Shown one piece after another: positions 8,485 through 17,237 of a stretch of DNA of 32,909 bases. Position 1 is the stretch's first letter, and each line of letters starts with the position of its first letter. The notes below the pieces were generated by a model, which searched no databases, was not told where the DNA came from, and saw only the letters and a list, made by a program, of their open reading frames with translations. The position numbers were made by a program, and so were the translations under genes. Origin of the DNA: an uncultured Oscillospiraceae bacterium (lineage in GTDB: Bacteria; Bacillota; Clostridia; Oscillospirales; Ruminococcaceae); assembly GCA_910579175.1 (NCBI GenBank), contig CAJTTB010000012.1:1-32909 (forward strand). Direction: 5' to 3'.

Positions 8485-9552
8485 ATGGCAGTATTAACCG
8501 ATGAAGCACTCAACAAAAAGATTCAGGCAAAAGAGATTTATCAAGTTTATTTTTTATATGGTGAAGAGTCTTATTTAATGCAAAATACCATCAACTTGAT
8601 AAACAAGACGTTGATTCCCCCTGATTTTTTGGAATTTAATTATCATCTTTTTGATGGTGAAACAATGACATTAAATCAATTAGAAACCGCTTATGAAGCG
8701 CTTCCCATGATGGCACAACGCAAATGGATATTGGTGAAGGATTGGAATTTAGAAAAATTGCCAAAGCATGACTTTGACAAATTTCTATCACTACTCAAAG
8801 ATCCGAACCCCAGCACTGTACTGATTTTATATTATCCCAATCTATCCATTGATCCTCAAAAAAGCAATCGATTTAAAAAAGGGTTGGAGCTGATTCATTC
8901 TATTGGCGTTTCGTGTAAATTTGCTCCAAAAAGCAAAGCAGTATTAAAAAAAGCAATTGCAACGCGTTGCTCTAGGCAAAAAACACCCATCTCTTTAGAA
9001 GTTTGCGAGATGATCATTGATTTATGTGGTACCAATCTAACCATTTTAAATCATGAAGTGGATAAACTCATCTATTTTTCAGATGGAGAACCCATTACTG
9101 AACAAACTGTTAGACAATTATCCACCCCCTCTGTTCAGAGTACTGCATTTGATCTTTCCAATGCCATCTTAAAACAACAATATCAAACGGCATTTTCCAT
9201 TTTAGACCAATTATTCTATCTGCGTATTGAACCCATTATGATCATTGGTGCATTGACTATGTCCTTTGTTGATTTATATCGGGTCAAAGCCGCACAAGAT
9301 GTTGGAGTCTCTGCCAAACAGGTCATACAAGATTTTCAATATCGTTCTGAATATCGGGTCAATAAAATTTATCAAAATCTTCACGTCTTTTCCATGGAAC
9401 AAATTCACAACTGTATCCGCAGTTTGGAACAGGCAGATAGACTGCTCAAATCCTCTAAAATGGATGCGCGCATTGTTTTAGAACAGATGTTATGTCAAAT
9501 GCTTTTTACTAAGCATTCACTTCCCTCTAAAGATGGTGGGATGAATTCGTAA
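8485..9552 (+). CDS. holA: DNA polymerase III delta subunit (clamp loader)
   Basis: A 355-residue HolA. The delta subunit opens the beta sliding clamp as part of the clamp loader. The start region VYFLYGEESYLMQ is the family signature. A RecA-like nucleotide-fold domain without a functional P-loop, a lid domain and a helical collar (IEPIMIIGALTMSFVDLYRVK) follow in the usual order. I chose the ATG at 8485, with GGAG at 8471-8474, because the other in-frame ATG at 8464 lies within the end of comEC and has no ribosome site. GGAG overlaps the last base of the comEC stop, so the two genes are very likely translated from one message. Confidence 0.93.
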   Translation: MAVLTDEALNKKIQAKEIYQVYFLYGEESYLMQNTINLINKTLIPPDFLEFNYHLFDGETMTLNQLETAYEALPMMAQRKWILVKDWNLEKLPKHDFDKFLSLLKDPNPSTVLILYYPNLSIDPQKSNRFKKGLELIHSIGVSCKFAPKSKAVLKKAIATRCSRQKTPISLEVCEMIIDLCGTNLTILNHEVDKLIYFSDGEPITEQTVRQLSTPSVQSTAFDLSNAILKQQYQTAFSILDQLFYLRIEPIMIIGALTMSFVDLYRVKAAQDVGVSAKQVIQDFQYRSEYRVNKIYQNLHVFSMEQIHNCIRSLEQADRLLKSSKMDARIVLEQMLCQMLFTKHSLPSKDGGMNS

Positions 9553-9561
9553 AACGACATA

Positions 9562-9590
9562 TTGGCATATACTAAAATCTATGATATCAT
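9562..9590 (+). promoter_or_regulatory. Possible internal promoter with extended -10
   Basis: TTGGCA (9562-9567), 17 bases, TATCAT (9585-9590), with TG one base before the -10, in the 91-bp gap after holA. It could give separate expression of the toprim gene and the envelope genes after it. Confidence 0.4.
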
Positions 9591-9643
9591 ATATTCAGTG
9601 GCAACTGCCAAAAAAGTTTAAAAAACAAGGATTTTACACAATT

Positions 9644-10234
9644 ATGATTCATATCAAACAAGCAATTATTGTAGAAGGAAAATACGATAAAATCAAATTA
9701 GAAAGTTTTTTGGATGCGCTGATTATTCCCACAAACGGATTTCGTATCTTTAAAGATAAAGAGACTTGTCATCTGATTCGCGCGCTTGCCGATACAGTGG
9801 GGCTTTTAATCATCACAGACTCAGATACAGCGGGATTTAAAATTCGCGGTTATCTTCGTTCTATCACCAAAAACTCACCAAATGTGCAAAATATTTATAT
9901 CCCTCAAATCGCCGGAAAGGAAAAGCGCAAATCCCATCCATCGAAAGAGGGAACTTTGGGTGTGGAAGGGCTAGACATCACACTACTCAAACAAATACTT
10001 TCCAGTCAAATGATATCATATTCTTCTGATACACCAAAAAAACCAATTACCAAGATGGACTTTTATCAAGATGGGCTTACTGGAACCAGTTACAGCGCCC
10101 AAAAGAGAAGTCTACTATGCAACAAATTAAATCTCCCACAATATCTGTCAGCAAATGCGATGCTCGCTGTATTAAATGCCATGCTCACTTATGAAGAATA
10201 CCAGCAGCTTGTACATTCTTTGGAAAAAACATAA
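9644..10234 (+). CDS. Toprim-domain protein, RNase M5-like (DUF4093)
   Basis: A 196-residue protein with an N-terminal toprim fold: AIIVEGKYDK (glutamate of motif 1) near residue 8 and IITDSDTAGFKIR (DxD) near residue 58, then GVEGLD and a C-terminal extension. This is the RNase M5 relative found in clostridia. RNase M5 of Bacillus subtilis matures 5S rRNA by double-strand cleavage, but whether this branch does the same is not certain, so I give no gene symbol. I took the ATG at 9644 because the toprim strand begins just after it. Its ribosome site is weak (AAGG, about 13 bases away). An upstream in-frame ATG at 9581 lies inside the proposed promoter. The stop is 16 bp from the MBOAT gene. 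Confidence 0.8.
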   Translation: MIHIKQAIIVEGKYDKIKLESFLDALIIPTNGFRIFKDKETCHLIRALADTVGLLIITDSDTAGFKIRGYLRSITKNSPNVQNIYIPQIAGKEKRKSHPSKEGTLGVEGLDITLLKQILSSQMISYSSDTPKKPITKMDFYQDGLTGTSYSAQKRSLLCNKLNLPQYLSANAMLAVLNAMLTYEEYQQLVHSLEKT

Positions 10235-10250
10235 CCCAAAAGGAGGTTTT

Positions 10251-11645
10251 ATGGAATTTTCTAGTATTACATTTTTACTTATTTTTCTGCCTACTGTTAT
10301 TCTTACTTACTTTGTTTCACCAAAGCGTTTTAGAAATATTGTTTTATTGATTTTTTCTTTTATTTTCTACGCTTGGACAGATTTGTTTTACCTTCCCATA
10401 CTGATTGTAACAATCCTGTTGGATTATTGTTCGGGTCGCTTAATCTTTACATTGCAAAAGAAAAAAACCACTCGAAATATTGTCTTTATTGCTACGCTTT
10501 TCATTCATCTATTGATTTTGTTACAGTTTAAATATCAGTTGCTTCCACTCCATAAAATTTGTAAATCTGTGAATGTATTGTCCATTCAAAATTTGATTCC
10601 AATTGGCATTTCTATCTATTCTCTACAGGGGCTTTCCTATATCATTGACCTATATCTCAACAAAATCAAAGTGCAAAAAAATATCATTCATCTGGCAACT
10701 TATATCTCATTTTTCCCACAGCTTATTTGTGGTCCTATTGTACGATACAGCGATATGGGGAATGAATTAGAATCCAGAGAAGAAAACTACAATAAAATTT
10801 CAAAAGGATACAGTCTATTCATTCGAGGACTTGCAAAAAAAATCTTTCTTGCCGATAATATGTTGCTGTTTTGGTGGGATATACAGGAAATCGATACACA
10901 ATCACTTCCCATTTTAACCGCATGGATTGGAATTTTGGCATTTTCCTTTGCCGTTTATTTTTATCTGAGTGGATATTCTGAAATGGCACGTGGAATCGGA
11001 AAAATTTTTGGGTTTGAACTTCCCATCAACTTCAACTATCCTTATATTGCAAAGAGTGTTTCTGAATTCTGGCGACGCTGGAACACCACGTTAACAGTTT
11101 GGTGCAAAACATATATCTTTACCGCTTTTGGAAAAAATAAAGGCTCTTTCTTTCTTATCACCTTAAAGCTATTGGGATTATGGGTTTTGACAGGACTCTG
11201 GTATGGACATTCCCTCAACTTTGTACTCTGGGGTTTATTTTTAGGAATCATTATCATTTTTGAAAAAATCTTTTGGGGAGGTCTTTTTAGTCGTTTTCCC
11301 AGTATTTTGCAAAAATTATATACCAGAATTATCACGCTACTTGCCTGGGTTATCTTTGCCATTCCAGATATCCATCAAATTCCAAAATATTTACAAGCAA
11401 TGTTTAGTGGAAAATGGGTTGACAATCAGACCATCTATTTGACCCAAAAATATATTCTTTTATTTGTAATTTGCTTTTTATGTTGTTCCAACTTCTGGTA
11501 TATTCTATCACTCAAATACGAGCATAAGCGTCCAAAGCTCACCCAATGGACTCAAGTTATTTTAGAATGTATTTTAACCATTGTATGTCTTATTTATATC
11601 ATCTCTGGACAGGTTCCCCTCACCAACTTTTTTGTTCGCTTTTAA
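10251..11645 (+). CDS. MBOAT-family membrane O-acyltransferase (AlgI/DltB-like)
   Basis: A 464-residue polytopic membrane protein. The family moves acyl groups, usually acetyl, onto extracytoplasmic polysaccharides or teichoic acids. Family segments are FYAWTDLFYLPIL (about residue 40), PIGISIYSLQGLSYIIDLY, FFPQLICGPIVRYSDM, FWRRWNTTLTVW, and TGLWYGHSLNFVLWG near residue 320. Two spots differ from the textbook family: RRWH reads RRWN, and the active-site GLWHG reads GLWYG with a histidine two residues later. The start is fixed by AAAAGGAGG directly upstream. The next gene encodes a DHHW protein, the standard partner that finishes acyl transfer outside the membrane, so the two probably form one O-acetylation system. 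The target glycan cannot be told from the sequence. Confidence 0.88.
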   Translation: MEFSSITFLLIFLPTVILTYFVSPKRFRNIVLLIFSFIFYAWTDLFYLPILIVTILLDYCSGRLIFTLQKKKTTRNIVFIATLFIHLLILLQFKYQLLPLHKICKSVNVLSIQNLIPIGISIYSLQGLSYIIDLYLNKIKVQKNIIHLATYISFFPQLICGPIVRYSDMGNELESREENYNKISKGYSLFIRGLAKKIFLADNMLLFWWDIQEIDTQSLPILTAWIGILAFSFAVYFYLSGYSEMARGIGKIFGFELPINFNYPYIAKSVSEFWRRWNTTLTVWCKTYIFTAFGKNKGSFFLITLKLLGLWVLTGLWYGHSLNFVLWGLFLGIIIIFEKIFWGGLFSRFPSILQKLYTRIITLLAWVIFAIPDIHQIPKYLQAMFSGKWVDNQTIYLTQKYILLFVICFLCCSNFWYILSLKYEHKRPKLTQWTQVILECILTIVCLIYIISGQVPLTNFFVRF

Positions 11646-11666
11646 CTGTTAGAAAGGATTTATTCT

Positions 11667-12845
11667 GTGAGTTTTTTCAAACGAAAACATGACCAAACCC
11701 GACTAAAAAAACCATTTCAAATCAAAATTATTCCCAGCATTGTATTTTGTATTTGTGTCCTAACAATTGGTATGTTTGCTTTGTTTTCCTCCAAACAAAG
11801 CGTTCAAGTAACCTCAACAGCCATTGAACTTTCTCTTGCTAATCTTTTAAACGGTCAGTTATCTGTACAAATAGAACAATATTTACAAACACATATTCCA
11901 TTGCACAAACCCAGTCTATTTTTAAATAATCATCTTCAAGTGGTACTGGGAAATCGACAAATCAATCAAGTATTTATTCTAAAGGATAAAATGATAGAAT
12001 CTGTTTATCCAAATTCCACTGCAATTTCACAGCAAAACAGCAATCAAATCAATCGCTTTATCTCTCATTATGAAAATCAAATCCCTTGTTATCTAGGTTT
12101 GATACCCACAGCCGCGGAAATCTATAAAGATGAACTCCCAACGCAGGAAGATTTTAATCAACAAAAATTTATTTTAGATATTTATAGCGATTTTCCAATT
12201 TCTTCTGTTGTTGACCTACACAGTAGCCTTTCTTCTTCAAAATCCAACAAACTGTTTTACAACACAGATTCTCATTGGACTTCTTCTGGTGCTTATGCCG
12301 GATATACCGCAATCGCAAAATCGTTGGGTGAAACACCCTATCCAGAAGAAACATTTAATATCGAACATGCCTCTTATGATTACTATGGAAATCTATATCA
12401 AAAGACCATGATCAAAATTCCCATCTCTGATGGCATTGACATCTATCACTTTTCTCGAGAAAGCCCCATTATCGAAGTGGAAAAATGGCTTCAAGGAGAT
12501 GTCGAAAAATTCTCTTCTATTTTATTTAGAAATTTTTTAACCACCCAAGAACAACAATATGTCTTTTTGGGGAAACCTTATAGTATTGCCAATATTCAAA
12601 CCAATTTGGCAAATGGAAAAAAACTATTGCTTTTTAAAGATAGTTTTGCTGACCCATTGATGCAATTTATTCCTCTACACTACGAAACAACCACTCTAGT
12701 TGATTTAGATTTAGCCAATAAAACAGAGTTGCAAAATCTTAGATTATCTGACTATTCTGCTATTTTGTTTTTATATGATATAAATACATTTTTAACTGAC
12801 AGTTATATTTCTGCAAAACTGGAATTTTTATTTCCATCCCAATAA
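11667..12845 (+). CDS. DHHW-family (AlgJ/AlgX-like) acyltransfer partner
   Basis: A 392-residue membrane-anchored protein with a GTG start at 11667 (AAAGGA 8 bases upstream; 21-bp gap from the MBOAT stop). One transmembrane segment lies at about residues 22-43; the rest should be outside the cell. The catalytic region includes TDSHWTSSGAYAGY (about residues 200-213), the DxH/W signature of the family, and a later FKDSFADP (about 325) where the GDSx serine is expected. Such SGNH-like proteins take the acyl group passed across the membrane by MBOAT partners and place it on the polysaccharide. The N-terminal part (QTHIPLHKPSL, then VFILKDKMIE) matches the usual 'DxFPxRD...VfvGKDGWL' region in position but is divergent. 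Confidence 0.82.
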   Translation: MSFFKRKHDQTRLKKPFQIKIIPSIVFCICVLTIGMFALFSSKQSVQVTSTAIELSLANLLNGQLSVQIEQYLQTHIPLHKPSLFLNNHLQVVLGNRQINQVFILKDKMIESVYPNSTAISQQNSNQINRFISHYENQIPCYLGLIPTAAEIYKDELPTQEDFNQQKFILDIYSDFPISSVVDLHSSLSSSKSNKLFYNTDSHWTSSGAYAGYTAIAKSLGETPYPEETFNIEHASYDYYGNLYQKTMIKIPISDGIDIYHFSRESPIIEVEKWLQGDVEKFSSILFRNFLTTQEQQYVFLGKPYSIANIQTNLANGKKLLLFKDSFADPLMQFIPLHYETTTLVDLDLANKTELQNLRLSDYSAILFLYDINTFLTDSYISAKLEFLFPSQ

Positions 12846-12863
12846 AGGAAAGGTATAATCATT

Positions 12864-13982
12864 ATGAAATCTTTTAAACGAACTTCTTTTTTCAAATTTA
12901 TCGCCATCTGTGCTATATTGGGTACCTGCTTATCCAGTTGTCGCAAGGTATCTCCTCAAGATGTTTCTCAACCACAAGAAAATAGTTCTTCTCAAAGCGC
13001 AAGTGCAAGTCAGGGTGTTTCTGACACAGAATCCCAGAGTGAAACCAACACCGATATACGGGAGACAGGAGCTTTTAACCCATATAGTGGCTTATATGAC
13101 CTACCAGAAGACAAAATCAATACTCGTCCAATCGCCTGTATGATTAACAATCACCCCAGTGCTTGGCCTCAGAACTCTATTTCTAACGCGGATATCATTT
13201 ATGAACTTCCTGTAGAAGGAGGTCTTACTCGTCTTATGGCTATTTACGCAGATTATACAAAAGCAGAAAAATTTGGTTCTATCCGTTCCGCTCGACATGA
13301 TTTTGTCGAATTAGCACGACCATTGAATGCCATCTTTATTCATTGGGGAGGCAGTACCTTTGGTTATGATTCTATTCGACAAAATGGCATTGATGGCATT
13401 GACGGTATGAAATATGGACAAACTTACTTCTATACAGATAAAAATCTCAATCGCAGTATTGAACATTGTCGCTTTACCAATCCAGAAGAAATCAGTCAAG
13501 CCATCTCTGCACTCAGTATCAATACCCAAGGTCAAGCCACTCCAAGTTATCAGTTCCACCAAGGTGAAGACCCCATCTCTTTCCCCAGTACCGATGCCAC
13601 TTGGGTTAAAATTCCATTTTCTGGAGATATCACCATTCTATATGAGTACAATACAGAACAACAAAAATATGAAAAATCAGAATATGGTAAAAAAACGCTG
13701 GATGGCAATACCAACGAACCTGTTTTGATTGAAAATGTCTTTATTCTCTTTACCTCTGTTCAGGTTATGGCAAATGGAGAACACAAAGATATCAATTTGC
13801 AAAATGGCTCAGGTTATTACCTCACCCGCGGCACTCGAACTTCTATTCAGTGGACCAAGGGCAATCCATCAGACCCCATCAAATACTATTTGGACAACGG
13901 CGAAGAACTATCTGTCAATCCCGGAAATAGTTGGGTATTATTTGCACCAAATTCCCTCAATGATAGGGTACAATTTTCATGA
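12864..13982 (+). CDS. DUF3048 (YerB-like) lipoprotein
   Basis: A 372-residue exported lipoprotein: lysine-rich start, hydrophobic stretch, then the lipobox LSSC at about residues 23-26. A Ser/Gln-rich linker (about 30-65) leads into DUF3048: NPYSGL, ACMINNHPSAWPQ, ADIIYELPVEGGLTRLMAIY, GSIRSARHDFVELARPL, then the C-terminal half around residues 280-372. YerB of B. subtilis is the characterised relative by name only; its biochemical role is not established. The gene is preceded by AAAGGAAAGG and its TGA overlaps the apbE ATG (ATGA), which indicates translational coupling with apbE. Confidence 0.85.
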   Translation: MKSFKRTSFFKFIAICAILGTCLSSCRKVSPQDVSQPQENSSSQSASASQGVSDTESQSETNTDIRETGAFNPYSGLYDLPEDKINTRPIACMINNHPSAWPQNSISNADIIYELPVEGGLTRLMAIYADYTKAEKFGSIRSARHDFVELARPLNAIFIHWGGSTFGYDSIRQNGIDGIDGMKYGQTYFYTDKNLNRSIEHCRFTNPEEISQAISALSINTQGQATPSYQFHQGEDPISFPSTDATWVKIPFSGDITILYEYNTEQQKYEKSEYGKKTLDGNTNEPVLIENVFILFTSVQVMANGEHKDINLQNGSGYYLTRGTRTSIQWTKGNPSDPIKYYLDNGEELSVNPGNSWVLFAPNSLNDRVQFS

Positions 13983-14983
13983 ATATCAAAAAGGCTGCTT
14001 TTTGCTATGCGTTATCCATCATTATGGTGCTGTTTACCTCCTGCCAAGTAATGTCTTCTACCAAATCCATTGATTTTTTTGCCATGGACACGGTGATTTC
14101 TTTAAAAATATCGGGCAAACAGGCAGACACAGCATTGACACAGACAAAAAAAGAAATTAAAAGGCTTGAAGGCATTTTTTCCAACACCATAGAACATAGC
14201 GATATTTCCATGATCAATCAAAATTTTCAAGCGGATTTTGAAACTATCCACCCAGAAACCAAAGAAATTTTACAGCTATCCAACCACTTATCGGAGGAAA
14301 CCAACGGTTGTTTTGATATCACCTTGGGAAATTTTGTCAAACTTTGGGGATTTACAGAGGAAACCAAACGAGTTCCATCCCCGATAGAGCTACAACAAGC
14401 CCAACAACATGTTGGCAATGCTCACTTAAAACTAGCCGATGGCATTCTGCTTGAACAACAGATACAATTGGATTTGGGTGCCATTGCCAAAGGCTACATC
14501 ACCGATCAAGTGGTAAACCTGCTACAACAATATGATATTGACAGCGCAATCTTATCGATTGGAGGCAATGTTTCTGTCATTGGAAATCAGCAACAACCCT
14601 TTCAGGTGGGAATTGCCAACCCAATGCAACCCGATACGCTGATTGGCTCGATATCTGTATCCAACTGTGCCATTGTCACTTCTGGAGATTATCAAAGATA
14701 TTTTGAACAAGACGGCATTCGATACCATCATATCCTTGACCCCAAAACCGGTTATCCCGCCAATCAGGGATTATCCAGTGTTACTGTGATCTGCGAATCT
14801 GCTGCACTGGCAGATGCCTATGCCACTGCATTATTTGTGATGGGATTGGATACTGGAATACAGTTTGTAGAAAATCACCCAGAAATCGAAGCCATCTTTG
14901 TTACAAAAGAAGGGCAAGTCAAGTGCAGTACAGGTATTGATTCCCAATTTACTCCGCATTCCAATGTACAAGTGATATCATAA
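13979..14983 (+). CDS. apbE: FAD:protein FMN transferase (ApbE family), lipoprotein
   Basis: ApbE attaches FMN to a Ser/Thr of exported or membrane acceptor proteins, using FAD. The 334-residue protein has a lipoprotein signal (FTSC near residues 20-23), so it acts at the outer face of the membrane. Motifs are FAMDTVISLKIS, GCFDITLGNFVKLWGF, LDLGAIAKGYITDQV, SIGGNVSVIG, YHHILDPKTGYPA and ALADAYATALFVMG, all typical of active ApbE enzymes including the magnesium-binding acidic residues. It overlaps the previous gene by 4 bp and is followed one base later by a NusG-domain-II gene. No acceptor with the FMN-binding motif, such as RnfG/NqrC or an FMN_bind domain protein, is encoded in this window. 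Confidence 0.92.
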   Translation: MNIKKAAFCYALSIIMVLFTSCQVMSSTKSIDFFAMDTVISLKISGKQADTALTQTKKEIKRLEGIFSNTIEHSDISMINQNFQADFETIHPETKEILQLSNHLSEETNGCFDITLGNFVKLWGFTEETKRVPSPIELQQAQQHVGNAHLKLADGILLEQQIQLDLGAIAKGYITDQVVNLLQQYDIDSAILSIGGNVSVIGNQQQPFQVGIANPMQPDTLIGSISVSNCAIVTSGDYQRYFEQDGIRYHHILDPKTGYPANQGLSSVTVICESAALADAYATALFVMGLDTGIQFVENHPEIEAIFVTKEGQVKCSTGIDSQFTPHSNVQVIS

Positions 14984-14984
14984 T

Positions 14985-15380
14985 ATGAAAAGAGTTTTAT
15001 TTCCAAAAAAGTTAAAAAGAGGAGATTTTTTCATTATCTCAATCATTCTGCTGTTATCATTTGGTATCCTCCTTCATTCTTTTGAACAAAAAGATTTTCA
15101 ACAAAACACTTGTATCATTATGAAAAATGATGTTATAATAAAAAAAATAAATCTTTCTCAAAATCAATCCCAAACCATTCAAATCGATGGTAAATATCAA
15201 AATTTACTGGAAATTCAAGATGGAAGCGTACGTGTGAAAAGTTCCAGTTGTCCCAATCAAGTTTGTGTGCATTCTGGTTGGATTTCTAAAAGCGGGCAAA
15301 CGATTGCCTGTTTACCCAATCAAGTGCTCATTCGCTTGAGTGGCGAAACCTCAGAGGAGGTCGATATCATTGCAAAGTAA
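14985..15380 (+). CDS. NusG domain II-containing membrane protein
   Basis: A 131-residue protein with one transmembrane helix (about residues 15-32) and an extracytoplasmic NusG-II domain ending in SSCPNQVCVHSGWISKSG and TIACLPNQVLIRL. The paired Cys-x4-Cys and the later Cys are conserved in this family. These small proteins regularly accompany ApbE and Gx-transporter genes in Firmicutes and are linked to extracytosolic flavin or redox systems by genome context; their own activity is unknown. The start codon lies one base after the apbE stop, so coupling is likely. This is not the transcription factor NusG. Confidence 0.88.
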   Translation: MKRVLFPKKLKRGDFFIISIILLLSFGILLHSFEQKDFQQNTCIIMKNDVIIKKINLSQNQSQTIQIDGKYQNLLEIQDGSVRVKSSSCPNQVCVHSGWISKSGQTIACLPNQVLIRLSGETSEEVDIIAK

Positions 15381-15894
15381 AACACTTCCTCGTGTCCGTC
15401 AAATTTGTTTATGTGGCATTCTCATCGCTTTGGGATTTGCATTTTCTTATCTGGAACACTTGATTCCATTACAGTGGTTGATTCCCATTCCAGGAGTCAA
15501 ATTGGGTCTTGCCAACCTTGTAAGCCTCTTTGCTGTTTACTCTTTAAACATTTGGCAATCCGTTGGGATTGTCTTTGGACGCTGTATGATGCAAGCCATC
15601 TTATTTGGAACAATTAGCTCCTTTTTATTTAGTATCACTGGTGGTATTTTGGCATACTTTATGATGTATTTTTTACATCGCGTCTTTACAGAGCAAGTAT
15701 CCATATTTGGCATTAGCATTGCTGGAGCGGCACTTCATCATATTGGACAAATTTGTTGTGCTGTTTTTTACTTTCATTCTACTGCTTTCATTCCCTATCT
15801 GGGATATTTACTTTTACTTTCTATTCCAATTGGTTTTCTCACAGGTCTGATTGGATCCACGGTTATTTTTAGAATCATAGATTATCGAACATAA
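15370..15894 (+). CDS. Gx transporter family protein (heptaprenyl diphosphate synthase component I-like)
   Basis: A 174-residue membrane protein of the Gx transporter / Hpre_diP_synt_I family, with about five transmembrane helices and the family segment IPIPGVKLGLANLVSLFAVY. I place the start at TTG 15370: GAGGAGG at 15354-15360 is 9 bases upstream and the protein then begins just before the first helix. A longer in-frame ATG at 15340 has no ribosome site and lies inside the preceding gene. With the TTG start the gene overlaps the NusG-II gene by 11 bp. Homologues sit in flavin-based extracellular electron transfer loci (EetB-like), often beside a polyprenyl diphosphate synthase, which is absent here. 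The transported substrate is not known. Confidence 0.85.
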   Translation: MQSKTLPRVRQICLCGILIALGFAFSYLEHLIPLQWLIPIPGVKLGLANLVSLFAVYSLNIWQSVGIVFGRCMMQAILFGTISSFLFSITGGILAYFMMYFLHRVFTEQVSIFGISIAGAALHHIGQICCAVFYFHSTAFIPYLGYLLLLSIPIGFLTGLIGSTVIFRIIDYRT

Positions 15895-15932
15895 ATCATA
15901 AGTGATTTAAGATGAAATAAAGGGGTGTTTTT

Positions 15933-17009
15933 ATGTCAAAAAAAATTGGTATTCTAACAAGTGGTGGAGATTGTCCGGGATTGAACGCCGTTATTCGAGG
16001 AGTGGCAAAAGCCTCCTATGAAATGATGAACGATGTAGAAATCATTGGTATCATTGACGGTTATCGCGGATTAATCGAAGGTGAATACAAAGTTATGAAG
16101 CAATCCGACTTTTCTGGTATCTTAACCTTAGGCGGCACTATTTTGGGAACTTCCAGACAACCATTTAAACAAATGCGCGTGATTGGAGAAGACAACATTG
16201 ACAAGGTCAAAAATATGAAAGAAAATTATAAAAAAATGGGGCTGGACTGTCTCTTGATTTTGGGAGGAAACGGCACCCATAAAACCGCAGCACTGTTATC
16301 TGAAGAAGGTCTTAATGTCATTGGACTTCCAAAAACCATTGACAACGATTTATATGGAACCGATGTTACCTTTGGATTCCATTCTGCACTGAATATTGCC
16401 ACAGATGCCATTGATAAACTTCACACCACTGCTGCAAGTCATGGAAGAGTTATCGTTGTGGAATTAATGGGCAATAAAACTGGTTGGCTAACATTGTCCG
16501 CCGGTATTGCAGGTGGTGCTGATGTCATCTTACTTCCAGAAATTCCATTTGATATGGACAAGGTAGCAAAAGCAGTCAAAAAACGTGCACAAAGCGGCAA
16601 AGCATTTTCTATCATTGCAGTTGCAGAAGGAGCCCTTGATAAAGAAGAAGCAAAAATGAAGCGAAAAGAACGTCTAAGATTGCGTGCAGAAGCGGGATAT
16701 AAGACCATTTCTGATAAATTGGCAACTTATATTGAAAAAGAAACCGGATGTGAAACACGTGTAGTTGTACCAGGACACCTTCAAAGAGGTGGAAATCCTT
16801 CTGCTTATGATCGTGTACTTTCTACACAATTTGGAGCATATGCTGCAAAATTAATCAAACAAAATACATTTGGTGTTACAGTCGCAATGGTAAAAGGTGT
16901 TATTACGCAAAATCCGCTTTCTGAAATTGCAGGCAAAGCCAAACTGGTATCTCCAGACGACCAAATGATACAGGTTGCTAAAACCATGGGAGTTTCTTTT
17001 GGAGATTAG
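15933..17009 (+). CDS. pfkA: 6-phosphofructokinase
   Basis: A 358-residue PfkA-family enzyme phosphorylating fructose 6-phosphate in glycolysis. Visible motifs are GILTSGGDCPGLNAVIRG, GGTILGTSR, LILGGNGTHKT (about residue 110), LPKTIDNDLYGTDVTFGF (about 131), AASHGRVIVVELMG, and PGHLQRGGNPSAYDR. At the phosphoryl-donor positions it has Gly (GGNG, E. coli Gly104) with Lys (PKT, position 124). Gly104 points to ATP rather than pyrophosphate, although the Lys is shared with PPi enzymes. The residue equal to E. coli Asp103 is Asn, which I believe is common in this clostridial branch. GGGGTG precedes the ATG. It is 38 bp after the Gx transporter gene, so it may belong to the same transcript. Confidence 0.93.
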   Translation: MSKKIGILTSGGDCPGLNAVIRGVAKASYEMMNDVEIIGIIDGYRGLIEGEYKVMKQSDFSGILTLGGTILGTSRQPFKQMRVIGEDNIDKVKNMKENYKKMGLDCLLILGGNGTHKTAALLSEEGLNVIGLPKTIDNDLYGTDVTFGFHSALNIATDAIDKLHTTAASHGRVIVVELMGNKTGWLTLSAGIAGGADVILLPEIPFDMDKVAKAVKKRAQSGKAFSIIAVAEGALDKEEAKMKRKERLRLRAEAGYKTISDKLATYIEKETGCETRVVVPGHLQRGGNPSAYDRVLSTQFGAYAAKLIKQNTFGVTVAMVKGVITQNPLSEIAGKAKLVSPDDQMIQVAKTMGVSFGD

Positions 17010-17086
17010 TTGTATCTCATTGGTCCAAATAATAAAAATTTTTCTTTTAGATAATAAAATGATATCTTATTGAATAAACAAAGAAA

Positions 17087-17126
17087 AACAGATAGATGAT
17101 TAAAATATTCGTCTATCTGTTTTTTT
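17087..17126 (+). terminator. Intrinsic terminator after pfkA
   Basis: AACAGATAGATGA (17087-17099) pairs with TCGTCTATCTGTT (17109-17121), with one G-T wobble, and seven T residues end the stem. It closes the long plus-strand run. Confidence 0.9.
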
Positions 17127-17237
17127 GTATATCCTCATTTGTACAATACCCTATCATATACTTTATTTGGTTATCTATAATCATGTATCAAATGCAAGGT
17201 ATAAACTAATTTATTTACTTAAAAAAGAGGGAATTCA

